From the NCBI GenBank assembly GCA_002749535.1, contig MZZL01000391.1, forward strand, positions 1 through 57,689: a DNA stretch of 57,689 bases. The letters are read 5' to 3'. Source of the stretch: Apophysomyces variabilis (Eukaryota > Mucoromycota > Mucoromycetes > Mucorales > Mucoraceae). This document shows positions 7,891-26,555 of the stretch, piece by piece. The notes beneath the pieces were generated by a model. The model saw nothing but the letters and a program-made list of their open reading frames with translations. It was not told the DNA's origin and made no database searches. Numbering within the stretch: position 1 is the stretch's first letter; every line of letters begins with the position of its first letter. Both the position numbers and the translations under genes were made by a program.

Positions 7891-9955
7891 ATGGTGAGTT
7901 ACTTCTTTCTTTTACTCCTCCCATTGCGCTTCTTGATTTCTGTTTCTTTCTTTGGTCTACTTCCATTTTGTTATCGATAAATGGCTAATTTGAGTTATCT
8001 GTGCTTTGAAGTATCATCATCTCTACAACTATGGGCAGCATCCACAACAACAAACAGAACATGTGCAGGACGACAAACAGCAACAGCCACATTGCTATAA
8101 CCAATCTCAGTACAATCAACCATACCAATCCCCACTTTCACATAGTACGGTCACTAACACGCTATCGACCTTTACTTTCCTGCCGCACCATAACACTACC
8201 ATATCACAACTCCAACTGCCGGTACAAAATGACATAATCTCAACGTGTCAAAACTCATATATATGCGTATGTATTTTGTTATAGATTCAGTCTGTCCCAA
8301 AGCAGGATGATAAATATACAACAATTCAACAACCGTACAACAATCTTAGCCCGATAAGGCTACAGTTACCAGCTCGGTCCGAAGCCTCAGCGCCTTTGGG
8401 TCATGAATTTAATCATTATTCGGTAATATGGACTTACCAATTGAAAGATTTACTGACAGCCACTGGTTAGGTCGAGTCATCGCATGACATGGTAACAAGC
8501 CTCACTCAATCGCATTCTATACAACCAGTATATAATCCAGTCGACATCAGTAGTATTGTCCACAGCCCTACAATAACAGTTCCAGAACTTCCAACCACCC
8601 TTCCTCCCTTAAATCCTACCATTTTAAATAACCCAACTATGGGTATTACCTTACATTCATCACAGCAAATGGAAAATTCACCGAATAATAAGCAAAAACT
8701 GATGCCGAAAAGCCGCGAACGTGCACCGTGGACTCCGGAAGAAGACAATCTACTACGACTGGCTGTGCAATTATATGGTGACAAAACAGAAAAATGGGCG
8801 AAAATTGCAGCATGTGTTCCTGGGCGAACCAACAAAAACTGCCGCAAACGATGGTTTCACTCTTTAGACCCATCATTGCGAAAAGGAGCATGGACGGATG
8901 AAGAAGATCAGCTCTTAAGAGAAGGCGTGATGAAATATCCCAATCAATGGAGTAAGATTGCCGACATGTTGGAAGGTAGAACAGACGATCAATGCGCGAA
9001 ACGTTGGAGAGAAAGTCTAGATCCAAATATCGATCGATCAGATTGGACACCGGAAGAGGATCAGCGATTAATAGAAAGATACCAGGAGTACGGCTCTCAA
9101 TGGCAGAAAATTGCACAATTTTTCGACGGTCGACCTGGCTTGCACTGTCGAAACCGTTGGCGCAAGCTTCAACGGATAATGCAGATGAAGAAGGATAAGG
9201 AATGTGCAGCGGCGGCAGAAGCAGCAACAGCATCAACGCCCACAACATCCTTTGTGAATGGTCTAGCAGATGAACAATTGAATCGTTTTACAAATCATCA
9301 AGCACATAAGATGCCTGAATCGTCGCCACTTACTTCGTCGAGCGGCAGTAACACTTCATCACCAGCCAACAGTAACCATCATCTGACCACAATTTTGACC
9401 CAGCCTGATTCTTCCGTGCTTGCTCAATTTGAAGGAACGGCCAGTACGACATCAACAATGACTGTCAGCGCTGGGCCTATGAGAGCAGTACCAATGAATA
9501 CAACGCCTTCGCTCGAACAGGAACCGGATTTTTCAGAACCACACAGCAATTTGAACCCTTATGGTTGCGATATTGCGGGGTGCTATGCCAGCTTTCCTGC
9601 GTCGAGCGGGCTATTTTATCACATGAAAAGCGTCCATCCAAACCTAGATTCTGTTGAAAAACCATACCGATGTGCAATGCCAAATTGCACAAAACGATAC
9701 AAGAACATAAACGGCTTACAGTATCATTTAAGGGAAGCGAAAGGATCGTCAGGGCATGCTGCTATATCTACAGGAGATGATCCATCGGGTGACAGGCCAT
9801 ACAAATGTCAAATTGCTAGCTGCAAAAAGGCTTATCGTACGACTAATGGTCTACGATATCATGAGACGCATGGACATAATCTTCCGTTGTTACCCGTGAA
9901 TGATGGACAAGTGGATATTCATGGACGCGAGAAATGGCTACTTGAACAAATGTAA
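7891..9955 (+). CDS. Myb-repeat / C2H2 zinc-finger transcription factor
   Basis: Spliced model: ATG at 7891 directly followed by a donor (GTGAGT, 7894); exons about 8012-8221, 8285-8422 and 8471-9955, with introns 8222-8284 and 8423-8470 preserving frame. The product is about 610 residues. The N-terminus is Gln/Asn/Tyr/Ser-rich. Three Myb repeats lie consecutively (APWTPEEDNLL…, GAWTDEEDQLL…, SDWTPEEDQRL…), each with spaced tryptophans and an NCRKRW/QCAKRW/HCRNRW third helix, i.e. a c-Myb-like R1R2R3 block. After a Ser/Thr-rich linker come three C2H2-like fingers (YGCDIAGCYASF…, YRCAMPNCTKRY…, YKCQIASCKKAY…) resembling Sfp1-type fingers. It is likely a nuclear sequence-specific DNA-binding regulator; the targets are unknown. 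The start exon of only one codon is inferred from splice phase, and an upstream in-frame exon is possible. Confidence 0.88.
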
Positions 9956-10067
9956 CAAACCCTTTTTAATGCTAATCCTTATCATACTTCTTTTTGTTTA
10001 TGCTGTTGTTTTTTTTCTTTTTACATCAATACTGTTTTCTGGCTTGTAATCTCTATTGCATGGTGTA

Positions 10068-10140
10068 CCGTAATTCGAAAAATTAAAGTCGCATCTTGCA
10101 GGTCCATTTGGCGGAGTTAAAAAAGATCCACTTGACGCGT
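10068..10140 (-). repeat. Truncated end of the TA-element family (copy D)
   Basis: TACCGTAATTCGAAAAATTA followed by AAGTCGCATCTTGCA…TTGGCG…CTTGACGC parallels the terminus at 32783-32850 (TACTGTATTTCCAAAAATTA, AAGTCGCATCTAGCA…TTGGCG…CTTGACGC). Only about 70 bp is recognisable and no opposite end is found. Confidence 0.6.
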
Positions 10141-10790
10141 GGTAGAAGTTTAATTCAAAGAACTTCTCTGCAGTACAAAGCATTGACAGCACCGTATCTA
10201 AATCCTAGCTAGCTACATAAAAAGCGTGTCAGTAATTACATTCGATGAGTACGAAGTGAAGGTATCACGACGTTCAGTGATACTTTGCCAAGTATTGGGC
10301 ATGAGAGTCCTATTCACTGGACATTTCGGGCTTTGATCCTCTATACTTTGATGTGTCAAAATGGCGCGACACAACAGCACATTTCCGTCTTTAGAGAAAA
10401 CTGAATGCTCATCGCACAAATATAAATTTTTCATTACAGCTTAGAATAAAGACAAGGAATCAAGGGGACAAAAAGCCTGATGCACTTGGTATTTGCATGA
10501 TGTGTTTTTGATGAGATCCCATGGTCCAATGAGGCTGTAATGGCTGCTTTACGCTCTTACCTTGCTCGGTATGCTCCTGGCACATTTCCTCTATTTACTC
10601 TACCTGCTACAATCTTTTCCCTCCATCCTACATCTACTTGATCTTTCTTACTTAACTATATCTACCTCTATCTGGTATAATGCTTTATCTGTCATTTCAC
10701 TTCTAGTTTCTTAAAGGGATTCATACACCCTAATAAAACGTGTAATACAAAAAAAAACTTGGTATTTGCATGGAGATAACAAACCTTGTA
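10141..10790. other. Intergenic region
   Basis: No supported gene. It is AT-rich, with T- and A-rich tracts, and ends at the TA target of the next element. Confidence 0.4.
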
Positions 10791-10956
10791 CAGTATCTCC
10801 CAAAAATCATATCGCAAACTACGAAAAGCGAAGTCGCAGTCCAGTGGAATTAAATGTCGCAACAAATTGAAAAAAAAAATTCAATGCCGTCCTTTTTCTG
10901 CTTAGCTACTGCTTTACCTCATTTTAAAAATGCATCCACATCCTTGAGCTCTCCCC

Positions 10957-11585
10957 ATGCCCACTATTAAACAGTCAAAAGCAGAAACCGCTGCTGCCAA
11001 GGTTGAAATTAGTAGGCTCAAACAACACAACGCTTCCCTTCTCCAGATGGTAGGCTCTAGTTTTCCCTAGACGCCAAGTCTGTTGAATCTATTTCCTATA
11101 ATACAACCTGTCCATTCAATCCACATGCCTAATCCATATCGATATCTCCTCAAAAGCTATCCGTCGCATCAGGGCCCCTGTCCGTCCTGCTATCGCCCGC
11201 TTCTTCCTTGCAAAAAGGCTTTTTTGATACTTACACCCTTCCCCGATATTTTTCCACCCCCCGTCAATTTTTATCAGATTGATCTAGACCGGGCGGACAC
11301 AATTATTACTTTTGCGCTCATTTGAACCACTGAATAAACCCAAGAAACCAGATAATGCTAGGTTGAAACTCGATGTCAATCACTTAGCTCGAAAAAGAAA
11401 GTAATCCACAAACCTCTATAAGACGCATCCAGAGTCTGTAAGCTAGAATAATGTCATATCTAATGCTCTTAACAACCTATCCCCTAAGGAAATCGACTTC
11501 TTAATATCAGAATTTGAGATGCACTGCGAGTTGTCAGGATGTCCTACTTGCAAAAAGATCAATAAAGGGTACTTTGTGTATTCTT
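10957..11585 (+). pseudogene. Cargo gene 1 of the TA element: coiled-coil/Cys protein relic
   Basis: ATG at 10957 opens a 31-codon frame (MPTIKQSKAETAAAK, then VEISRLKQHNASLLQM), a short coiled coil, followed by a donor-like GTAGGC at 11050. Downstream, coding resemblance continues with interrupted frames and ends with NNLSPKEIDFLISEFEMH and CELSGCPTCKKINKGYF near 11460-11585. Copy B keeps the same ATG (33927, minus strand) and first exon almost unchanged. It is not recognisable as a transposase; Cys residues (CELSGCPTC) could bind metal. The function is unknown. Stops between blocks indicate decay in this copy. Confidence 0.5.
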
Positions 11586-12067
11586 GAATTTTTACTGCTA
11601 TGAATACGATCCAGTTAGGAATTTGAACTATTATTCCGGTTATCTAGCAGAAAAACCGCTAATGGAAAGCATGTCACCCACTTGTTTATTTTCCTTCACA
11701 TGTCATTTTCGTTCTTTTCCCGTCATTTTCTGTAAGCATGACATAATTTTGAATCAAGATAGACATTGAGGTATTATTGATGGGAACAGTAGACCGAGTT
11801 ATAAACTGTATCTACACGCGTAATATTTATGTAACATTCCATGCAAATCCGTTGTACAATGAAAAGGAAATGACATAAACTATGTAAACTTTGTTCGGAT
11901 GCACCCGAAGATGCTGCAACTTTTACGTACTCTATTCGAAGACATACCAAGATAGTTTTTTACCGGGTGTGATGCAGACGAACTTTCAAATCATATGAAA
12001 GAAGAAGACTGTAGAAGACTATAGAAGACTTTAGCAGACAATAGGTATTCTATAAAATTAAGAGAAC

Positions 12068-12280
12068 ATGATAACCCCAACTGCAAGACGTCGAACAAGA
12101 ACCAGCCAAACCGAGACTATGGTTGAACCACCCAGGTCTCGCAGACGAATCAGCCGACGAGAAGAGGAAAGATCAGAATCGTCCCGACCTCTCTTAAGGC
12201 GATCTGAGAGAGGCAGCAAGCAAAAAGGCAGAAAAGGTTCCACGAGTCAAGTGGATAGGGCTTTTACGCCCGGTATTTAG
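12068..12280 (+). CDS. Cargo gene 2 of the TA element: Arg/Ser-rich small ORF
   Basis: A 70-codon ATG frame very rich in Arg, Ser and Glu (SRRRISRREEERSESS, LLRRSERGSKQKGRK). It is followed at 12281 by GTAAGTG, a perfect donor overlapping the stop, so it may be a first exon. The matching region of copy B (about 33235-33020, minus strand) starts with the same Met-Ile-Thr and keeps the RRASRTETMVEPP segment but has a stop. Composition suggests a nucleic-acid-binding or disordered protein, which is inference. Confidence 0.35.
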   Translation: MITPTARRRTRTSQTETMVEPPRSRRRISRREEERSESSRPLLRRSERGSKQKGRKGSTSQVDRAFTPGI

Positions 12281-12339
12281 TAAGTGTCATTGAATACTAT
12301 TGTTATGTTTCTTCTATTACTCACCAACTGAAATTTATA

Positions 12340-12525
12340 TATGCATCTTGCATTCACTTGGTGGGGAGATGGGTATGGCGTCGTCAGTTTTATGACAGGT
12401 ATGTAAAACTGGTCAATTCGAACTTTTATAACACGACAATTAATGTAAATTGTTAGCGTCAAGCCCAGTTTTCAGAACGCGCCAACTGAATTTGCTAGAT
12501 GCGACTTTAATTTTTGGAAATAAAG
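12340..12525 (+). repeat. ~190-bp subterminal module of the TA-element family (copy A)
   Basis: From ATATGCATCTTGCATTCACTTG to the element end. Its two borders form a weak inverted repeat (GCATCTTGCATTCACTTGG against GCATCTAGCAAATTCAGTTGG). Similar modules occur at 32783-32977 (minus), 37752-37948 (plus, without the rest of the element) and, truncated, at 10068-10140. Confidence 0.7.
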
Positions 12526-12770
12526 TACGATAACTCTTCCTGAAAATGCGGATAATTGATTCATCGCTGAAGAGAACTTTAACTATTAGGCAACGTTACA
12601 TGCCCTATCGAAAAAGTTAATACTGATTGATAATGGAAGATGATACTATTTTCCGGGAAGACTGCATGCTATCAGACGTTCATGAACTATTTTACAGTGG
12701 ATACAATACAAGCAATTTATAAGCTTTAACAAATTTACATTGAATATACGTATTACACAATTATTTACTG

Positions 12771-14989
12771 CTAAGAACGGGAATATTCAGAACATTCTTC
12801 TCCCACTGGTTGGTTAGCGGGTGCCACAATATTGCTGACAGTAGGTCCAACAAACGTAAAATGATGTTCGTTCTGTAACTGCGATCGCTCCATCTGAGCC
12901 AGAGCTGCTGCTGCCGTCTGTGGATGATGTACATTAACGTCGTAATAATTGACATTGCAGCTGAATATTAAATCCACTTCTTCAAGTGATTTTCCCTGGT
13001 AAAGTGGTTTTTGTCTTACGTGTGAAATACTAGCTTTTCTTCCTTTCTTCTTACCATAGTCTCGGGGAAGAACCCATAGACAGCTAATGCTACAAAAGCA
13101 CAGAAAACACTAAAAACTACGTACATTTTCCATTGGATCCGATTTAGCATGACAGGAGATACTTGTAAGATCACAAAATTAAATAGCCAATTGGCCGCTG
13201 TTGTGATGCCCAGCGCCTTGGCGCGCACTCCTACGAGCAATAGAACCGTCTAAACCTGGATTATGCAACTGACTTTTGGACTTACCTTGTGAATAGAGCT
13301 CTGTGGGATAGATCCAGCCAGCTGGACCCCAACTAACAGCATAACTTGCAACAAAGATGTAGGACATCACCAAGAATGCAATCGCTGGACCTCTTTCATC
13401 TATCTGGAGTCTTGAATTACTTTCTGTTGCTGCATGGAAAGTTTGAGAAGCCGTATCGGTGTAGATAAGCCCTTCTATCCCTGAAATAACCGCCATAACT
13501 ATTACACAAACGCAGCAAACAAGGGCACCAATAATCATTGTTGGACGTCGGCCCCATTTGTCAATCTATTCTCACATGTTTATCGATATGTGCGCATGTG
13601 AAGATCATTTACCATAAGCATTGCTGGGATGGTCGAGACCACGTTAACCAACCCAGTTATGCCGTGGGCTATCATTATCTCAGCTCAATGACTTGAAATA
13701 ATGGGACACGTACCAAACAGTCTTGTATCTCTGGTATTTAAACCCGTCGCCTGAAAAATCTCTGGAGTATATACTCTATGCAAGTGATTGGCTTACACAT
13801 AAAGCTAGACTCTGTAAATATGAAGCACTTACAATAAAGCGTTGATCCCAATCATCTGCTGAAATATTTGCACACCCATGCCCAGCAAGAGTCTGCGTCG
13901 GTTGTTTTCCGGACCACGACGAAAAAGGCGCCAGTATTGTCTTGAATTATACTGCTGTTCAAATAGAATATTTTGTTTAATTTCTGTGAACTCCATCAAG
14001 ACATCTGGATGCCTCCGAGTTCCATCTCCCCGTATCTTCGACAACGTATCAATTGCTTGCAAATCATGATGCTGATAAACTGAATGTCTCGGACTACATG
14101 GAAACCATCAAATCACATATACTACGCTTCTCTGCCCTTTCGAACCTCTGTGGCATTGCTAACATCCCAATAAAACAACATAGTGCTGGAATCAGTTGTA
14201 ATCCAAAAGGCAACCTGTCGAACACACTCAAGATCAGAAGTTCGTCGTTGAAAGCGTGGCTTGATCTACCTCCATCCTGCTGGACCTGATATCCCGACTG
14301 TAGCAAAGTCTACCCAATAAGCAACGCATATGCCCAGTGTGATTGCAAACTGTTGTATTGTGATCAATCTGCCCCTCATCTCCTTTGGTGCAATTTCTGA
14401 CTGGTCTGATAAAGCAGAAAGGACATATCAAAACGAGGATTCGTCAGCAGAATCGTTGCTTACAGAGCGGCACGACCATGGAGAGAATACTATGATCCAA
14501 TTGAGTACGCTGTAGAAGAAAATCAAGCTAATTGTTTTACCCTATGCTCACGCCCGAAACGGCTCTTCCTCCGTACAAGGTGTTTAAGTGATCGGCACCT
14601 ACTTGCATGATATTTCCGAAAACAAATATAATTAAACCTAATGACATGAGGGCTTTGCGTCCTATAGAATCGGCCAGTGGTCCTGATGCCAGTGCACCAA
14701 TGAATGCACCACCCATCATGGTACTGATCAAAGCACTTCCTGAAATATCATTGATCACATTCAAAGCCGATTGAAAGGAAGGCATGAGTAGAACTCCTGT
14801 AAGTACACCAAAATTATAGCTGTTGATCTGTCAATTAATCGCGCTACAGGTATTATATCATAGGTTATGCTTACCCGAACTACATATGACGTGCAAGGGA
14901 CCAATATTTTAGTTTACCAAGCGATAGTCACGACTTTGTTTTTACCAGGAAACCTCCCAGGGCCAAAAAACTTTATCGATCGATAGCAT
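12771..14989 (-). CDS. MFS sugar transporter (hexose/GLUT-like)
   Basis: Multi-exon minus-strand gene. Conserved pieces in order: FGYNFGVLTGVLLMPSFQ (TM1 end); GPLADSIGRKALMSLG and GGRAVSGVSIG (loop 2-3 and TM4 signatures of the sugar porter family); PFGLQLIPALCCFIGMLAMP; LLLGMGVQIFQQMIGINALL (TM7, QQ…GINALL sugar-binding motif); DKWGRRPTMIIGAL; SWGPAGWIYPTELYSQ (TM10); RAKALGITTAANWLFNF; and YGFFPET at the end of TM12. About 60 polar residues follow to the stop at 12771. It should import hexoses across the plasma membrane by facilitated diffusion or proton symport; the substrate is not determinable. The first exon is unresolved: ATG at 14989 is a candidate, and a one- or two-exon alternative using VVTIAW upstream is possible. 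Confidence 0.85.
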
Positions 14990-15670
14990 GTCAGTGAATG
15001 AATCAACCTGGTGAAGTGGTTTCGGGGGGGAAGAAGGTGCGTATTACTGTTGCTATTCACCTGCAATACATATATACTCTCGCTTTCGCAGACAAGGAGA
15101 TTTGCATGACAATGGAGAAGTTCGTAGTTGTGGATTGGCAAGATGCTTCTTACCAAAAAAGTTAAAATCGAATGGTAAAGAGTAGTTGACAAGGGGACAA
15201 GGCTTATTCAGTCGGGCGGCAACGAAATGGACCGCCTTTTTTTAACATACAGTATGCGTTGCATATATTTTTCCCTCGGAGTAAAGATGGTTGGCTGAAT
15301 TGTAGTTACACAAACTAGTAGGGTTTCGGTCAATACCATTGGTCCTGTGCGAAGAGAATAGAGAAGAGCGACAGAGATACGTAGTGTCATCTCTATTAGA
15401 AATATAACGATCTTTAGGCTAGAAGCGTTTTAAACTTTGATAAAAAGGGGCTCTCCTCTTTTTCATCCCTCTGGTCCCTATTCATGGGAAAAGAATACAA
15501 AAAGCGAGGTTTTGACAGGCGATCATTTGGATGGGCGACAGGTTCAAAAAAGGTCAAATAGATCATGTCTATCATCACCAACCATGGTTTTTCCGCAATA
15601 AAAGGAAACAAAGAAAAAAAAGGCTGGTCTACATTTTTACTATATCCCTAAAAAAAATAAATTCCGAGCA
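14990..15670. other. Divergent intergenic region between sugar transporter and mannosidase
   Basis: About 700 bp separates the two divergent starts. It contains T- and A-rich tracts and a G run of 8 at about 15026, but no supported gene. It presumably holds both promoters. Confidence 0.4.
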
Positions 15671-15678
15671 TATAAAAA
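15671..15678 (+). promoter_or_regulatory. TATA box for the GH47 gene
   Basis: TATAAAAA lies 45 bp before the ATG at 15716, in the right orientation and distance for a core promoter with a very short leader. Confidence 0.55.
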
Positions 15679-15715
15679 GAAGCAACTTGTTTGTAGAACG
15701 TTAATAAATCGTGCC

Positions 15716-17640
<1,925 letters not shown>

Positions 17641-17913
17641 GGATGCAACCAAGCTTATGGTGTCGTGCATGTCGTATTTCCAAGAAATAAAGCTGCATAC
17701 CACAAACTCAGTTCGGCCATTATGCATAGCCAAGCTAAACGATGACAGCTGGTGGTTGACTATGCAAATCCGTTGCGTCCATCGTTTCCCTTCCTTCCAC
17801 TTTTCTATCGGTCTGCGATTAAAATATCCGCCATCTTACAATTTCTCGTTGATGCATGTAATTTGCTGTACAACAGCACATATTATAGCATGATATGATC
17901 GAGAGCACCCATA

Positions 17914-18101
17914 CAGTGCTTCCCCGCTAATGTCAATGACTTGGTTAGAGCCTATCGATTGAAAATAGGCGGGGAGTCACAATAACGGGGAGATGCAATG
18001 GCTTGAATTAGCGTAGAAACCTCTTTTTCGGGAATCTCAAAATGATTGAAAATAGGCGAGGATTGACATTAACGAAGATTGACATTAGCGGGGAGGCACT
18101 G
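17914..18101. mobile_element. 188-bp pogo/Tc1-like MITE
   Basis: Termini CAGTGCTTCCCCGCTAATGT at 17914 and the inverted counterpart ending …GCGGGGAGGCACTG at 18101 match over about 26 bp, with TA on both sides (17912-17913 and 18102-18103). Non-coding. Inside, the word GATTGAAAATAGGCG occurs twice (about 17958 and 18047), and GATTGACATTA also repeats near the right end. The TA duplication and CAGTG terminus fit pogo/Fot-type elements. Confidence 0.85.
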
Positions 18102-18501
18102 TATATTTGACTGTCTCCCTAATCGGGATTGCCGAGATCATAAGCCTCCAAAGACATCTACTCTTGCAAAATGAGCAGAGAACCACTATTACTGAGTTCC
18201 CTCTAGACGGGTGATATTCTGTAATACTAATGGATGGCAAGGACAGCTACAAAGCGAAATGCAAATTTTGTATGCTCAGGTAACTGTGGAAACAGACAAA
18301 AACCAAGTGAACAAGATGTATTAAATATACAAGCATGATACCCAGATCCGAATGGATGCAAACATAGCTTATCAGACAAAGAACGATCTTAACTATTAAC
18401 CAGCCAAGGGTACTATGTGCTTGCTTGCTTATTATTTAGCATGGACAAATGCATTTCTAGTCATTGATTATGCTTATCTTTCACTAGCCAGCTAAAAAGA
18501 T
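18102..18501. other. Intergenic region
   Basis: Lies between the MITE and the 3' end of the ABC transporter. I see no gene or clear signal. Confidence 0.4.
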
Positions 18502-23835
<5,334 letters not shown>

Positions 23836-24739
23836 GATCCACTATGACCTCTGTCTATGTCGTTACTTCTGTAGGACGGGGAGGAGAGGAAGGAAGGAAG
23901 AAGAAGAATGCTTGCTTTAAAAATGGGATACTTTGTAAGGTTGGAACTGCGGTGGCGCAGTTTCGTCTTGATCGGATGAGTCAAAAATGGAAACAATCAC
24001 TGAAAACGGTTACAAACGTCCGCCGGTAAAACTACACCAGAGACACACATCGCTGATGATATGCAGTCGCCCATTGCGACCCTTTGGTTCGGAATGGACA
24101 TTACATATATCAACAAAAACTCAGTTACCCTCCATCCTCCTAATTCTTCAAGTTCAAGTACAATAGGCTTTTGTATGCTTGACGCAAAAAAGTTTACCAC
24201 AGCTTCCGCAGTTGCTGCGGTTCATGAACCTACATTGACCTTCACAATGTCACACAGACATCAATGTATCCCTTTTTTAGTATATAATAGTGAAGTGATT
24301 CTATCTATCAATATACAAGTGTCATCAAAAATGCTACTCAAAAATAATGGTTGTCAAAGTAACGCATCTGTGGTCCAAACTGTATGATTTCCAAAGACAG
24401 AGTGAGCTTACCTTATATATTTTCCGTTTGCCTTGGTTGAGAAAGACTTTCTCATAATAAAGAAATAATGGACATCCTCCGTCATCGTTGTTTTATAATG
24501 TTAGCTTATTCTCGAAAGATATTCTTAACCAGAGATTATTTCTTCATTAAGTCTCTTTCCAGTCGAAGAAAGCGTAACTTAAAAGATCCAAATCTTCCTT
24601 AGAAACAGTCAATCTCTTTGATCCGGTGGCATGGGATTCTTCTGAAATTCTTTCTGCTTTTGGTGCAACAATTCATCTTCAGCCAACAAGCCTTACTCGA
24701 AAGGATATTTCCTAATCAAGGACGAGCACCCTTTTCACT
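23836..24739. other. Divergent intergenic region (ABC transporter / small coiled-coil gene)
   Basis: About 900 bp between divergent starts. It includes an A/G-rich tract at 23880-23910 just upstream of the ABC gene and a TATATAA-like stretch near 24281. No convincing gene inside. Confidence 0.4.
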
Positions 24740-25239
24740 ATGGCTTCCAAAGCAACACAAGAGTATCGCGATTCTTTCATTACGTTGATCTCCCAGTTAT
24801 CAAAGGTTGAACAGAAGGTTCAAGAACTTTTGAATAAAGTGTAATGACTTCCCATATCATCCCTTCAACAATCTAATCTAGATATTCTCTAGGGAAAAGT
24901 TAGTATGGGATCGCAATGACGCGATGGAAATCCAAGGTAAAGCAAAATTCTAGCAACTTTAATAGTGACGAATCGTAAACGAAAACTTTGATAGCTGATT
25001 TTGACCAACTTGTCTCTTTTCTTCATCGGCTTGAGACTCATGCAAGAATGTGCGGTTTATTGAGTATATCTGGATCATCAACCAATGTCCCAGTGCAATC
25101 AATGTCACAAATCAGGACACTAGCTGTAAGAAACGCAGAAATGCTTCATTCCGTAGAAGCTCTTTTTCAACAAAAGAACCAGCTGCTTACAAATATCCGA
25201 GCTACGATGATCACAACAAACAAAGGTCGAATTGGATAA
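24740..25239 (+). CDS. Small helical/coiled-coil protein of unknown function
   Basis: Three exons join in frame: 24740-24840, 24893-24936 and 24995-25239, with GT…AG introns of 52 and 58 bp. They give about 129 residues. Sequence highlights are ISQLSKVEQKVQELLNKVEK (heptad-like), WDRNDAMEIQADFDQLVSFL, and a C-terminal helix-rich stretch (VRNAEMLHSVEALFQQKNQL). No signal peptide or membrane segment. The size and all-helical character resemble small subunits of nuclear multiprotein complexes such as Mediator or kinetochore assemblies, but I cannot name the family. Splicing that restores a single clean frame supports a real gene. Confidence 0.7.
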
Positions 25240-26555
25240 GAATGAAAAGCACGCTTAATCAACTATTAGGCGATGGGGGGGCGAAAGGACATTCGGCTTG
25301 AAGCTTTTGAAGAAAAGAACACCAGCATTGCTCTAAACAATCATTGGTCTTGTATTTACACGTTGCAATTCCAGGAAGAGTTAATAGTATCTATAATTGA
25401 AGCTATTAATGTTTAGACGGAAACAGTTTGTGGTATCATTATGGAAGTCTTCAGCCTTTATGATCATCGCACCTACCGCTCATTATTATTGTCGGCGAAT
25501 ACCCACTTTAATTTCGCAATTACAATATTAAAACACTGCCCGAGTCGGTTCGAACTTCGGCAAATCCAGTCACAAAAGGGATCATAAACATCCAAGAAGT
25601 GCCAGAAACACGCGATCCGGAAACAGATGATATAACCGATCATTAACCTACAATTATGTATACACAACCTTCAAATTTTTTATAGGTATCAGTGAATAAT
25701 CTCAATTAATCGAGGCAATTGCGTATTCGCAGATAGAAACAACATTAATAAATAGCATGCTTGATATGTGAGGGATGGACTTGATCTTGTGACACCTTTT
25801 CAAGTCTGTACCCATTCTTGCAATCAATGGAATGAGTGAACATGGTCTGAAAACGAGAATCAACTCTGTTTGATAGCATAAACTGTGTATAGGCGGCATC
25901 AGTAAACTCTTTTTCATTTGTCTCGACCATTCGGCTTATGGTCGTCCTTCTTTATAACTACTGTGCGCATTTCTAAACTTTGCCTATGCCATTTCTTATT
26001 CCTACCGATATATCATACGAATATTAAGTGAACATTACCGGTTGTTCAAGCTTTTATTACGCGCTCTTTAGCTTAAAAGTATAAAGCAACGGTTTCATTG
26101 AGCGTTCCAGTTATTGAATTGTGCTTCTTCGTCTAGCAACCTTTACAAAAAGAACTAGCGTGAGTAGCTTTGGGTTAATCTGATTCAAAGCTGGAAGACG
26201 TAAACTAGATATGTCAGACGCTTAGCCTCTTTCATGAAATGGTTTAACCTTCCATAATGCCGTGGTAGACTCATGTAAAGACCAACAACAACTGCCGACA
26301 CAGGTTCTAACAATGTATGAAATACAAAATGTCGTATACCGGCACTTTCCCATGCCATCATATGTCTGAGGCTGGGAAAACACTGTCAAGGGTTAGGTAT
26401 CATTACAGAAAAGAGGCGTCGAAAATGGGATGTAACAGCCTTCCTCGAAGTCCGACATGTGGAAATTGATTGGTCGATGAAACACCCCCGACATGGAACG
26501 AAAATTTGGTGGACACTGCTTTACTCTCTGAAAGTTGCTGTTTCTGAAATCCACA
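25240..26555. other. Intergenic region upstream of the acyltransferase
   Basis: About 1.3 kb without a supported gene. Short frames on either strand lack splice or motif support. Confidence 0.4.

Larger units (their letters stand above)
10791..12525 (+). mobile_element. TA-flanked terminal-inverted-repeat element, copy A (with decayed cargo genes)
   Basis: The left end is TA|CAGTATCTCCCAAAAAT at 10789-10791 and the right end is TTTTTGGAAATAAAG|TA at 12525-12527. The termini are imperfect inverted repeats, and TA on each side fits a Tc1/mariner-type insertion. A second copy in inverse orientation (32783-34034) shares most of the interior with high identity. No DDE/D transposase is recognisable inside; instead there are two conserved coding remnants, described separately. 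Copy A has about 460 bp between the cargo ORFs that copy B lacks. Superfamily assignment rests on the TA site and the CAGTA terminus only. Confidence 0.72.

Noticed and set aside
25520..25575. GGTTCGAACT-like tRNA T-arm
   Set aside because: No anticodon stem, D-arm or acceptor pairing around it. I found no tRNA, rRNA or CRISPR array in the window by eye.
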